NCBI GenBank assembly: GCA_964606505.1
Contig: CAZSGM010000002.1
Coordinates: forward strand, 1 to 64,000
DNA: 64,000 nt
Direction: 5' to 3'
Source: CAKVOD01 sp964606505
Lineage (GTDB): Bacteria > Bacillota > Clostridia > Christensenellales > UBA1242
Part shown: positions 1 through 8,897 of the stretch, in pieces
Layout: every line of letters starts with the position of its first letter
How positions within the stretch are numbered: the stretch's first letter is position 1
Program-made: the position numbers and the translations under genes
The notes under the pieces: generated by a model
Told to the model about the DNA's origin: nothing
The model's database searches: none
Seen by the model: the letters and a program-made list of their open reading frames with translations, nothing else

Positions 1-2
1 AC

Positions 3-59
3 ACAATAGCAATAACGATAAGCGGCAGCAGTTCAACCAACCAAATGATAGTAATCTAG
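3..59 (+). CDS. C-terminal end of a secreted-protein gene (partial)
   Basis: Only the last 18 codons are present. Read in frame 3 they give TIAITISGSSSTNQMIVI followed by TAG. This closely resembles the ends of the surface proteins ending at 33543 (TVTITASGG...DSFIVV) and 60643 (TVTLTGDGSWSNAIVI): an alternating beta-strand, a Gly/Ser turn and a final hydrophobic -IVI/-IVV. I infer the 3' end of a third member of that family; the rest lies outside the window. An intrinsic terminator follows about 70 bases later. With so few codons the call rests on this pattern alone. Confidence 0.5.
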   Translation, partial: TIAITISGSSSTNQMIVI

Positions 60-130
60 TAAACATCTGCAGCGCTACTTGCAACGGAAGTAGCATTAAA
101 AACGTGTCATTTAAAAAATGTATCATTATA

Positions 131-175
131 AAAAACTAGGCAATTCAAATGCTTAAATTGCCTAGTTTTTTTTAT
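131..175 (+). terminator. Intrinsic terminator after the left-edge gene
   Basis: Long hairpin with arms AACTAGGCAATT(C)AA and TT(A)AATTGCCTAGTT around a short ATGC loop, followed by a run of T. It fits the + strand gene that ends at 59. Confidence 0.8.
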
Positions 176-190
176 CTTTTTTATTTATTT

Positions 191-257
191 TTCACGCAAC
201 ATCTATTTTCACGCAACATCTATTTTCACGCAACATCTATTTTCACGCAACATAATT
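191..257. repeat. 17-bp tandem repeat, four copies
   Basis: The unit TTCACGCAACATCTATT starts at 191, 208, 225 and 242; the last copy is cut after CAACAT. Copies are almost identical. The repeat is intergenic, with no ORF across it. Confidence 0.9.
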
Positions 258-421
258 TTTTTCGCAGTCTTTATCAATCCGCAATATTTGTAATCGTATG
301 AACATTTGTAATCGCACGAATATTTAAACACTTAAACATTTATTATGTGCTAATTAAATAATAGATACAAAAAACAATGTTGCATAAGTAATACCATAAG
401 AATAAAGTAAAAAACACAAAT

Positions 422-467
422 AAAAAGTCCCGCACTACGAATTCCATAGTGTGGGACTTTTTTGACT
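422..467 (-). terminator. Intrinsic terminator of the CvpA-like gene
   Basis: Hairpin with arms AAAAAGTCCCGCACTA and TAGTGTGGGACTTTTT (one G-T pair). It is flanked by A and T runs, so it can work in both directions. It lies about 115 bases past the stop of the minus-strand gene at 583. Confidence 0.8.
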
Positions 468-582
468 CAATCAAAGTATCAACTCAATCAAAGTGCAAGG
501 CAATTTATGGCGCAACTAAGTTTGCGGCCATCTTTTAAGTTAAGCTGCAAACCTAAGTTTACCAAAATAATTTGTTAAGTAC

Positions 583-3500
583 TTACGCCATTGTAATTCC
601 CAAGATACTTGCGATTTGTGTTTGTTTTGTTGTGTCTGAAGTTTTTGTAGAAATAGCTTCGCGAATAATTGTGATAATTTGATCGCTAGTTACCAATCCG
701 TTTGAATCTTCAATTAGGTCATCCATAATTTCAGGCGAGTCAACATCGCAGATAACAATGTTATTTTCGTGAAGTTTGCTTAAGATTAATGTTGAATCTA
801 CAATTCCGTCGATTGCGGTATTGAGCAAATCAAGTGTGTACTTGCCCGTGTGGTTGAGCAAAGTTTTCATCTTAGTTATGCAAGCTCTTTCGGTAGCAAA
901 GTTTACGCCAGTAATGTACGAACTAATGTCTTTGTCGGTAACTGCATCAATGAATGCGACCAGTTTGTTAAGTTTTGTTGTGTCGTAACCATCAAGTGTT
1001 TCAAGTATAGTATCAATACTTGTAAGGGCAGAGTCAGTGTCAGATGCGCTGATTGCGTCCGAAACATCTTTCAAGTTATACAATGTCGCGATTGCGGACG
1101 AATTGAATTCCGTGTCGCTGAAGTCGAATTCGTCGATTGCGCTAATCTTGCTAGCGTCGGTAACGTCGTGCTTCAAGTAAGTTTTTACCAGTCTAGCAAC
1201 AAGGGTGTTTTCGCTTGTTCCAATTGCGTTGAACACAGTAATTGTTGTTTCCGCAGTCAAGTTATTGATGTCGCCTAGATTATCGTAAACGGTAAGCAGT
1301 TCGTCAAACGCGCCAGTAATTTGCGTCCAGTCAACATTTGCGTTGCCTTTTGCAGCAATCGAGGTGGCTGTCGAGTTAAACGAGTCGCACGCGTCTTGGA
1401 TAATGTAGCCGTAATCTGATTTTGTGTCATCTACCATATAATCAACGAATGCGTCGTAAATTCCTGTCAATGCGCCACTCAATTCAAACTTGTTCTTCTT
1501 GAGTTCGTTTAATAGGTTTCCGAGGTTAGTTTTGTCGATTGTCTTAAGGTTGATTTGTGCGGTTGTGTCGATGTTTGAAAGGTATCTGGTTACTTTAGCA
1601 ATGTTTTCACTTTGTGTTGACAAGTCGGTGTCATCAGGGATGTGGGCAACGCTTGTGCCTAAGCAATCATTAAACTCGTCAATCATATTGTTGAGCGCTT
1701 GTGTTGCGTAACCAACAAACAGTTTGCTTTCGAGTATCTTTTGAGTGATTGCTTCTTTTGCTTCAGCACCTAACGTGTCGACTAGGTCTTCGACTGTGCC
1801 TGTTCCGTCAACTAGGGGTGTCCAGATATTGTTGTCTTTTAGGATTTGGATAATGTCTTTAAGTTTACCAAATTCCGTAGTGTAGTCAAAGTCGTCGCCA
1901 ATAACTGTGAAGTCAATAACGTCTTTAATTTGTTCGTTTGCTGCCAAGTAGTCGAGTATCGCGCGGTAAGTGTTATGGAACTCAACCGAAGCTTGGAGCG
2001 CAACAAATGCGTTTGTGAAGTTGTCGATATTATCAGCGAAAACGTCAAGCGTGAATGTGCTGTCGAGCACTGGGCTTCCGATTTTTGCAATACTGTTCAA
2101 AATGTTGCTAAATTCGGTCTTTTTCGTTGATAGGTTATTGGTAAAGTCGTCGATATCAACTGTTGTGGCTTCAATTGTGATACTTAGCGCCTCGCCAATC
2201 AATTTTTGCAGCCTGTTTACAAGCAGTTCTACGCTTTGTTGCATAATCGTGCTGTCAAACAAGTTGTCGATTAAGTCAGTTGCGATAGTTTGGTCATTGT
2301 TTAGGATTGTCAAAATGTCTTTAGTCATTTGTTCGGTAGCGTCCAAAACTTTATCCATAATTCCGCTTTCTTTTGCAACTGCGATTGCGGCTGCAAGGCT
2401 AGCAAATTCGTTTGTAAAGTTCAAGTTGATTGAAAGCGCGTTAGAGTTAAGGTATTCCTTAAATCCTTCGTTTGTTTTTGCGTAGTCAATTCCTGCCTTA
2501 GCAACAGGCAAGAGGAGCGCGCTAGCTTTCATCGCGTCGAGGTTAACGCCGATTTGTGCGACGTCAACGTTGTTTAAGACGCTCTTTGCTGTAACGTCGT
2601 TTGTGAATGTGTCAATGTTTTCCGAAACAAATTTTGCAAGTTGTTTGAATGTTGCGTTTTCAGTGTTCCAGTTAATTGAAGTTGTATCAATTACAGCAAT
2701 GTTGTCTGACAAATCTTTGAGCACGTCTGGGTAAACTGTGTTTAAAGTCTTTGGCAAACTTGATTGTAGGACGCTTGACGCGGTGATGTTGTTGAATATA
2801 ACATCCCAGTGAGTTAGTGTTGAATCTTTAGATTTATTGTTCAAACTCTTGATGAAGTCGGCAATTTCTATCGTTGTTCCATCGTTGAAGTAGTCAAGTG
2901 CGCCCGCGCTTTCCATTTCGTCAATTGCGTTTTGAACATAGGTAAATTCTTGCGTGAAGTTCACGTTGTTCTTAAGTCCTGCAAAACTAATGTACTTACT
3001 GTACTCGTCGTATTGCTCAAGAATATCCATTGCGCTGTCAAACGCGTCCTCAAGTAGGGAGGATTTTGTGAACAGGTCAAGTATTTTTCCGACTGATACA
3101 AAGTCAACGTTGAGCACTTTTCTTGTCTCGCTCGATGTGTCTGCGTCAAACTCGCGGTAGATGTCAATTGCGGTGTTCAAAATTTCAGGAACATCCGCGC
3201 TCACTTTATCCCAGTTAACGTTTTCAAATGTTACAGTCTTAACTGTGATAGTTTTTCCAGTTTCCTTTGAAACGGTATCGCCAAGTTGTTTGAGTCCGTA
3301 GTTAATGAATGTTTGTAGTATTTTTTGTGTTGTAGTAGATTTTGTAACCTCTGCAAAGATATCTCTCAGAGGGTTCTTTTCTTCTGTCGACTGAATAATA
3401 TCGAGGAAGGCATTTAAGTCAAATGGGTTTGCGTTTTCAACGTAGGCAAAAACGTCGTTGCTTTGAATGATTTTTAGTGCCGTACAAATATGACCGATGT

Positions 3501-4659
3501 CCTCTTTAAGTTCGGCAATTTTTGGCGTGCCGTAAGCGTCGACATACATTGTTAGCAATTCTTTGATTGTAGGGTCAAGTGAACTTGAATCATTGATAAC
3601 CTTATTAATATAGTAAGGCATCAGTTCGTCGGCAATGCTTGAAATGCTAGGAGATGAGATTAAGTACTCAAACAATTGTTGCATTGAGTCAAAATCCATT
3701 TTTGACAGGTCAAAACTCTTGATTTTGATAACTTTAGCATAGGCGTTGCTAATCGCGTTGATTTCCTTTCTAAGGTTAGTAGATTTGTCCCCAACTTTTG
3801 CAGAAGTACCGATGTCAAACATTAAGTCGTCTACACCTGTCCATCCGCACATAACGCCAAGCACGCTGTCCTCATACGCGGTTAGTGAATCGACTATGTC
3901 GTCGCCAAGGCTTTCGCGCAGCATCTCGACTAAAGGTTTCATGTCTTCACTGTCAGATGAAGTTTCGCTAGCGGCTTCAACAGTGCTCGCTTGCGCCTCA
4001 ACGTCTTTAACTATTGAGGAAACACCTGCAATTGGCACGAGCGTGAATAGCGCGATAACAAAACCTTGCGCAAGTCCAACCATTGCGCCGCCTAGCCTGT
4101 GTTTCTTTTCTTTCTTAGGCGGGACGGGGCGTGTGTTGCCGTTTTCTACAACTCTGCCGCTTTCAACAGTTTTAGGTTGTGCTGCAGTTTCTTGAGCAGT
4201 TTGTTCCTTTTTCTTCCTGCCCCAAGCACACTTTGCGATAATAGCAAATATCGGCCAAGTGAGGCATTTGAATATCCAAAATAAAAGCACGAAAATTAAG
4301 CATTGTAAAATCATTTGAGGTAACGCGTCTACGAGCGCTCTCAAACTTTCACTATTGTCGTAAGCCTCTTTAACGTCAGGCGAAATATCTGTTATTGCGC
4401 TAGATATTATATCATTAAACGTCTTTTGTACTTCGCCGTTTGAGTCGGTGTACGTAACGATGGATGAAATATCCATATTCAAAAGCGAACTTGTAACGGG
4501 CATTGCAACAAAGAATGCTAGTATTAAGCAGCCTGCAATAATCCCGATACGAAGCGCGGAACGTTTAACGCCGCGTTTGAGTCCCCATAGAAATCCAAAT
4601 AGTATGCACAATGCAAAAATGGCATTGAGTGCTATTAAAACTATTGAAGTAACCGTCAT
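583..4659 (-). CDS. Giant CvpA-like membrane protein with long helical extension
   Basis: 1358 residues from the ATG at 4659. That start has AGGAGA 5-10 bases upstream, whereas the Met 19 codons further upstream has no ribosome site. The first 215 residues look like CvpA/colicin V production proteins: hydrophobic segments near 5-27, 35-55, 112-142 and 192-213, a Lys/Arg-rich loop near 148-187, and a Gly-rich GGAMVGLAQG segment. CvpA proteins are usually 160-250 residues. Here about 1140 more residues follow, predicted mostly helical and rich in Asp, Thr, Asn and Leu, with no motif I recognise. They contain many loosely similar stretches of the type ILNxxD/IDxxTNA, suggesting helical repeats. 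The function of the extension is unknown; CvpA relatives are linked to envelope processes. Monocistronic, with its own terminator; divergent from glmM. Confidence 0.7.
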   Translation of the reverse strand: MTVTSIVLIALNAIFALCILFGFLWGLKRGVKRSALRIGIIAGCLILAFFVAMPVTSSLLNMDISSIVTYTDSNGEVQKTFNDIISSAITDISPDVKEAYDNSESLRALVDALPQMILQCLIFVLLFWIFKCLTWPIFAIIAKCAWGRKKKEQTAQETAAQPKTVESGRVVENGNTRPVPPKKEKKHRLGGAMVGLAQGFVIALFTLVPIAGVSSIVKDVEAQASTVEAASETSSDSEDMKPLVEMLRESLGDDIVDSLTAYEDSVLGVMCGWTGVDDLMFDIGTSAKVGDKSTNLRKEINAISNAYAKVIKIKSFDLSKMDFDSMQQLFEYLISSPSISSIADELMPYYINKVINDSSSLDPTIKELLTMYVDAYGTPKIAELKEDIGHICTALKIIQSNDVFAYVENANPFDLNAFLDIIQSTEEKNPLRDIFAEVTKSTTTQKILQTFINYGLKQLGDTVSKETGKTITVKTVTFENVNWDKVSADVPEILNTAIDIYREFDADTSSETRKVLNVDFVSVGKILDLFTKSSLLEDAFDSAMDILEQYDEYSKYISFAGLKNNVNFTQEFTYVQNAIDEMESAGALDYFNDGTTIEIADFIKSLNNKSKDSTLTHWDVIFNNITASSVLQSSLPKTLNTVYPDVLKDLSDNIAVIDTTSINWNTENATFKQLAKFVSENIDTFTNDVTAKSVLNNVDVAQIGVNLDAMKASALLLPVAKAGIDYAKTNEGFKEYLNSNALSINLNFTNEFASLAAAIAVAKESGIMDKVLDATEQMTKDILTILNNDQTIATDLIDNLFDSTIMQQSVELLVNRLQKLIGEALSITIEATTVDIDDFTNNLSTKKTEFSNILNSIAKIGSPVLDSTFTLDVFADNIDNFTNAFVALQASVEFHNTYRAILDYLAANEQIKDVIDFTVIGDDFDYTTEFGKLKDIIQILKDNNIWTPLVDGTGTVEDLVDTLGAEAKEAITQKILESKLFVGYATQALNNMIDEFNDCLGTSVAHIPDDTDLSTQSENIAKVTRYLSNIDTTAQINLKTIDKTNLGNLLNELKKNKFELSGALTGIYDAFVDYMVDDTKSDYGYIIQDACDSFNSTATSIAAKGNANVDWTQITGAFDELLTVYDNLGDINNLTAETTITVFNAIGTSENTLVARLVKTYLKHDVTDASKISAIDEFDFSDTEFNSSAIATLYNLKDVSDAISASDTDSALTSIDTILETLDGYDTTKLNKLVAFIDAVTDKDISSYITGVNFATERACITKMKTLLNHTGKYTLDLLNTAIDGIVDSTLILSKLHENNIVICDVDSPEIMDDLIEDSNGLVTSDQIITIIREAISTKTSDTTKQTQIASILGITMA

Positions 4660-4968
4660 AATGTTCTCCTTTATGTATCTTACACTTATTCTACAATATT
4701 TTGCGTTAAAATACAAGTAAATATTTAAAAAAAATAATCGCGGGGTTATTTTTTGAGGGGTAGTTTATGAGTTTAGGCGTAAATTACAAAGCATTTTAAA
4801 AGTTGCAATTTACGATTATTTATTATTATATGTAACATTACATTTACATAACATTATATTATTAAATTTTAGCGCGTGTTATGAAAGCAAAAAAATATTA
4901 TATGTGCGCTCAGTAAAAATTAAACACGCAATTGTGTCATTTATTAATAGGAAAACATAGTTTACTAT

Positions 4969-6348
4969 ATGGAAAAGCGAAATAGTTTGTTTGGAACGGA
5001 TGGGGTTCGGGGTGTTGTGGGCGAGTTTTTGACTCCACAACTTTCGTACAAGATTGGTAAGGCGCTGGCGGTTTTGGCTAACGGAGAGGGGAAGCGAGTT
5101 GGCAAGGCAAGAATACTTGTTTGCGGCGACACGCGCTTGAGTACGGATACCATCAAGCAAAGCCTCGTTGCTGGGGCGCTGGGGCACGGAGCGGATGTTG
5201 TGGACGCTGGAATTTTGCCGACGCCTGCGGTTAGTGTGATTACTGAAGTGCAAAATTTTGATTTTGGGGTGATGATTACAGCGTCGCACAACCCGCCCAA
5301 GTACAACGGAATTAAGGTTTTTGATAGTAGTGGCAACAAACTTTGTGATGAGCAGATAAAAAAGGTTGAGTACATATTAAAAAATGAAACAGATTTTGGT
5401 TTGCAAGACTATAGGAAGATGGGCGCGTTTTGCAAAGATGAAACCTTGGCTAGTGTGTACATAGATAAGGTTGTAAACGCCATTGGGATTAGTTTGGCAC
5501 CATTTTCGGTTGCGATTGATTGCACAAATGGGGCGTGCTACAAGGTTGCGGAAGAAGTTTTTAGGAAACTTGGAGTTAATGTTGTTGCGTTTAACAACAC
5601 TTGCAGTGGCGGAGATATTAATGTTGATTGCGGGGCGCTTCATCCTGAGTTTTTACAAAGCGCCGTGAAACTTGGCGGCTTTGATTTGGGGTTTGCATAT
5701 GACGGGGACGGCGACAGGGTCGTTTGCGTGCTTGGGAGTGGGGAGGTTTTGGACGGCGACAAAATGTTGTTTGCGCTCGCAAAAGCAATGAAAGAACTCG
5801 GGATGTTGTATGGGGATAAGATTGTTGCGACCATTCTTACAAACTATGGCGTGGAACACTCGCTGCTAAAGTTGGGGGTGGGACTTGAGCGAGTGCAGGT
5901 TGGAGATAAGAATGTTAGTAAGAGTTTGCAGGAAAGCAAACTTCCGCTCGGGGGCGAAAAAGCGGGGCATATAATTGTTAGTTCGTTTGCAAAGACGGGG
6001 GACGGGATTTTTAGCGGGCTGTATTTGTTGAAACTTTTAAAAACGTTGGGGAAAACCTTGCCTGAGATTTTGAGCGATTTAACAATCTACCCTGCGGTTG
6101 AACAGGATGTTGTTGTTGAAGCGCACGAGAAAGAAAGAGTTATGACAAACAAAAAAGTGTTAGACGCGATTGATCGCGCGCAAGGGGTAATTGCCGAACG
6201 TGGGCGCGTCGTCGTGCGGGCGAGCGGAACTGAAAATAAGGTGCGTATTTTAGTTGAGGGCGAGGACGAAAAAATGAATACTGACATTGCTAATTTTCTT
6301 GCTGCTGCAATTGAGGGAAATGTTAAAAATTGCAATATAACTACCTAA
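4969..6348 (+). CDS. glmM: Phosphoglucosamine mutase GlmM
   Basis: Interconverts glucosamine-6-phosphate and glucosamine-1-phosphate, supplying UDP-GlcNAc for peptidoglycan. 459 residues, close to the usual 445-450. All family marks are visible: the N-terminal FGTDGVRG, the catalytic serine loop TASHNPPKYNG (Ser106), the metal-binding DGDGDR near residue 245, GGEKAGH in domain 3, and the C-terminal phosphate-binding RASGTENKVRILVE. The start is fixed by the distance to FGTDGVRG; its ribosome site (AGGA, about 17 bases upstream) is weak. It stands alone and converges on the SpoIIM-like gene, with a shared terminator between them. Confidence 0.96.
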   Translation: MEKRNSLFGTDGVRGVVGEFLTPQLSYKIGKALAVLANGEGKRVGKARILVCGDTRLSTDTIKQSLVAGALGHGADVVDAGILPTPAVSVITEVQNFDFGVMITASHNPPKYNGIKVFDSSGNKLCDEQIKKVEYILKNETDFGLQDYRKMGAFCKDETLASVYIDKVVNAIGISLAPFSVAIDCTNGACYKVAEEVFRKLGVNVVAFNNTCSGGDINVDCGALHPEFLQSAVKLGGFDLGFAYDGDGDRVVCVLGSGEVLDGDKMLFALAKAMKELGMLYGDKIVATILTNYGVEHSLLKLGVGLERVQVGDKNVSKSLQESKLPLGGEKAGHIIVSSFAKTGDGIFSGLYLLKLLKTLGKTLPEILSDLTIYPAVEQDVVVEAHEKERVMTNKKVLDAIDRAQGVIAERGRVVVRASGTENKVRILVEGEDEKMNTDIANFLAAAIEGNVKNCNITT

Positions 6349-6455
6349 AATCATATGTTAAGCTGCAAAAAATAGTAATTATAGTGTATTTTGGGGTATT
6401 TAATTATAATTCTAACATTTAATTGATTTATAAATAAAACAAAAAATATTTTTTC

Positions 6456-6500
6456 AAAAATTAAGACAAATTCAAAGTGCTTGAATTTGTCTTAATTTTG
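6456..6500. terminator. Bidirectional terminator between glmM and spoIIM-like gene
   Basis: Near-perfect hairpin, AAAATTAAGACAAATTCAA paired with TTGAATTTGTCTTAATTTT around an AGTGC loop, with A and T runs on both sides. It serves two convergent genes. Confidence 0.85.
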
Positions 6501-6501
6501 T

Positions 6502-7137
6502 TTAAACGATAAAAAATGCAGAACAAAAAGACGGTAAGAGTATCATTTCCAATAGAAACGAGATGAGCGATATACTCAAAAAGAATATTATGGAGCGCGA
6601 ATTTTGTTGCCAAAAGAATTGACTAAAAATGTTTTCTTTGTATCTACTGAGTTTGAAACAAGAACTGCAGAATATCGTACTTAATCCCATAAGTGCAATT
6701 AACGCAATCAAGTGGCACGGCAGATAAACAAGGAAAACATTTATAATGCCGCTGATGTTGAAAAGTAAAATGAATATTGCGCAGTTAAGCCCAAGTAAGT
6801 AACTTTCGTATAAAATCAAGAAAAAGTTTAAAAAACAAGTAAATTTTTTGATATTTATCACAATAATGATAAAAAACAAAACGCAAAATGCAAAAACACG
6901 TTTAAACAGCAACCCAAACGCGCCCACTTTATCTTCTAAAAATCCGACCAAAACATTGTCGTTCAAGTGCTTAATAGTTATCTCTCCCGTGTACTTAAAC
7001 GCGGTCAACATCCCCGTCGCTAGCCCCACCAACATTAAAAGTAGAAAGATAATGTACATTTTTTTAAAGCGGCAAAAGTGGTCTTTGAGGTTAAAAATCA
7101 ACTCGTTGGTTGTTCTTCTAAAATCAAGTTTTATCAT
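6502..7137 (-). CDS. SpoIIM-like membrane protein
   Basis: 211 residues with about five membrane segments (near 27-48, 73-97, 100-125, 128-155, 180-205). The N-terminal cytoplasmic stretch ending in DHFCRFKKMY, then a Gly-rich first helix (MLVGLATGM), resembles stage II sporulation protein M and related DUF95 proteins, which with SpoIID and SpoIIP drive engulfment in endospore formers. The match is by layout and composition, not by a strict motif, so a general SpoIIM-superfamily protein is the safer call. No Shine-Dalgarno is visible; a TATAAT (7143-7148, read on the minus strand) sits 6 bases before the ATG, so the mRNA may be leaderless. Confidence 0.65.
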   Translation of the reverse strand: MIKLDFRRTTNELIFNLKDHFCRFKKMYIIFLLLMLVGLATGMLTAFKYTGEITIKHLNDNVLVGFLEDKVGAFGLLFKRVFAFCVLFFIIIVINIKKFTCFLNFFLILYESYLLGLNCAIFILLFNISGIINVFLVYLPCHLIALIALMGLSTIFCSSCFKLSRYKENIFSQFFWQQNSRSIIFFLSISLISFLLEMILLPSFCSAFFIV

Positions 7138-7235
7138 ACTAGATTATATTAAATAAGGTTGCGCTTTATTCTTTGGCAATGAATTGTTGGTTTATGTTGT
7201 GCGTTGGGGGAAAGAGTACAGGTTGTGAAAAAATG

Positions 7236-7264
7236 TTGTTAATTTTTAATTTATATGTTATAAT
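7236..7264 (+). promoter_or_regulatory. Sigma-A promoter for dnaD/dnaC-like operon
   Basis: TTGTTA, 17-base spacer, TATAAT. It lies 165 bases before the start at 7432, in an otherwise gene-free gap. Confidence 0.6.
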
Positions 7265-7431
7265 AATTTGCAAACCAACTAAAGCGCGCAATTGGCGAGG
7301 TGTCGAGTTGACATTTGTGCAATATGAATAATAATTAATTGAGCAGTTGGATAAATTTAATTTTGCGGCAAGAAAAAATTGCGAGTACGCCACTTTTGTT
7401 TGCACGTAAAATTTTAAGGTAAGGAGCAGTT

Positions 7432-8883
7432 ATGGCATTTATTAAGCAATCAAGTGATTTTATTGAAAACTCAAAAACTGAAATCGACAACATTTTTATA
7501 AACGACTATTTGCCTTACGCGCAAAGCGATTTTGTTAAGGTATACGTTTATTGTTTGTATTTGTCAAGCAACGGGGATAGCCCTGATAATGACCTTGAGA
7601 AAATTTGCAGAATTTTGGATATGGCGGAAATTGACGTTATGAACGCGCTCAAGTATTGGGAAAATGAGGGGTTGCTCAAGTTGTACGGCGACCCGTGCCA
7701 AGTTATGCTCTATCCGCTTAAAAACGCAATTTCGCAGCACCACAAGTGGAGTAAGACTAAGTACGAAGATTTTAATTTGATGATACAAGACATCAAAAAC
7801 GGTGCAATGATTTTGCCAAACGAGTTTAGCGCGTACTACGAAACGATGGAAGAGTTTCACATCGAAATTGCAGCATTTTTATTGATTGCAAAGTTTTGTG
7901 TTGCGCAAAAGGGGGGCAGCGTTGGGTATAAGTACATAACAACTGTTGCTAAAAACTGGGCACAAGAGGGCGCTCACACTGAAGAGGAAGTTAGGCAAAA
8001 AATAGAAGAGTTTGAGCAGTCGCTTGATAAGGTTAGTGAGGTTATCAAGGCGCTAAAGAGTAAGCGAAAGGCAACCTTTGAAGATAGACAGTACTACAAA
8101 AAGTGGACTGAGGAACTGGGATTTGAACATAGCGTGGTTGTGTATGTCGCTAAGAATATAAAGGTCAACCCGACGATATATAGGCTTGACGCAAAACTAC
8201 TTAATTATTTTGAACTAAAACTATATGACTTGCGCGAAATTGACAGTTTTGAGAGCGAGCGCGAAAATATTATGACGCTTGCAAAAACGATTGTTAAGGC
8301 AATCGGCGTGTATTATGACAACCTCGAGCCGGTTATCGCAAACTACGTGCAGCCGTGGCTTGCAAAGGGTTACGATGAACAAACGCTGGTAGCGATTGCA
8401 AACAACTGTTTCAAAAATTCAATTAGGACGCTTGAAGGTGTTGACAACGCAATCAACAAGTTTTACGCGCACGGGATTGTAACACTCGACAGCCTCAATC
8501 AGCAAATTGAGAGTTCGATTAAAACGGACGCCAGCATTAAAGAGGTTTTGGGAGAGTGCGGGTTGGTTAGAAATGTTACTTCGTGGGATAGAGATTTTTA
8601 TCGCACGTGGACTTACAGCTGGGGGCTTTCACACGAGATTATTATGTATGGAGCGGGGCTTGCAAAAACCAAAACGCAGCCAATGCAATATTTAAACAAG
8701 ATTTTGTCCGAATGGAAGGAAAGCAAAGTTGACACTCTTGAAAAAGCAAAACAACAAGCGACGAAAGTTGCTTTAAGCGCACCTCAACAAGCGAAGAGTA
8801 AGTCAACAATCGCAATTAGACACCGCGAATACACCAAAGAGGAACTTGATGGCGTGTTTAGCAATATTGACAACTTTATTTAA
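7432..8883 (+). CDS. DnaD-like replication initiation protein
   Basis: 483 residues with a clear AAGGAG site. The first 100 residues form a winged-helix-like domain (EKICRILDMAEIDVMNALKYWENEGLL). Two DnaD/DnaB_2-type helical repeats follow: one around 215-370 (YKKWTEELGF ... AIANNCFKNSIRTLEGVDNAI) and a second around 380-455 (YRTWTYSWGLS ... YLNKILSEW, with the family's YxxxI..W pattern). The C-terminal KEELDGVFSNIDNF tail is typical of clostridial DnaD proteins. In Firmicutes such proteins act in primosome assembly at origins and stalled forks with DnaA, DnaB and DnaI. The next gene, 14 bases on, is the matching DnaC/DnaI-type loader, which supports the role. Confidence 0.88.
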   Translation: MAFIKQSSDFIENSKTEIDNIFINDYLPYAQSDFVKVYVYCLYLSSNGDSPDNDLEKICRILDMAEIDVMNALKYWENEGLLKLYGDPCQVMLYPLKNAISQHHKWSKTKYEDFNLMIQDIKNGAMILPNEFSAYYETMEEFHIEIAAFLLIAKFCVAQKGGSVGYKYITTVAKNWAQEGAHTEEEVRQKIEEFEQSLDKVSEVIKALKSKRKATFEDRQYYKKWTEELGFEHSVVVYVAKNIKVNPTIYRLDAKLLNYFELKLYDLREIDSFESERENIMTLAKTIVKAIGVYYDNLEPVIANYVQPWLAKGYDEQTLVAIANNCFKNSIRTLEGVDNAINKFYAHGIVTLDSLNQQIESSIKTDASIKEVLGECGLVRNVTSWDRDFYRTWTYSWGLSHEIIMYGAGLAKTKTQPMQYLNKILSEWKESKVDTLEKAKQQATKVALSAPQQAKSKSTIAIRHREYTKEELDGVFSNIDNFI

Positions 8884-8897
8884 AGTGGAGAGTATAA

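Noticed and set aside
191..257. 17-bp repeats as a CRISPR array
   Set aside because: Direct tandem units without spacers and no cas genes.
850..1278. Plus-strand frames inside the CvpA-like gene (also 1846-2485 and 3746-4195)
   Set aside because: Antisense shadows of a long gene with a strong start; no promoters or sites of their own.
7166..7405. 79-residue minus-strand frame before the dnaD-like gene
   Set aside because: Lies over the promoter region and has no ribosome site.
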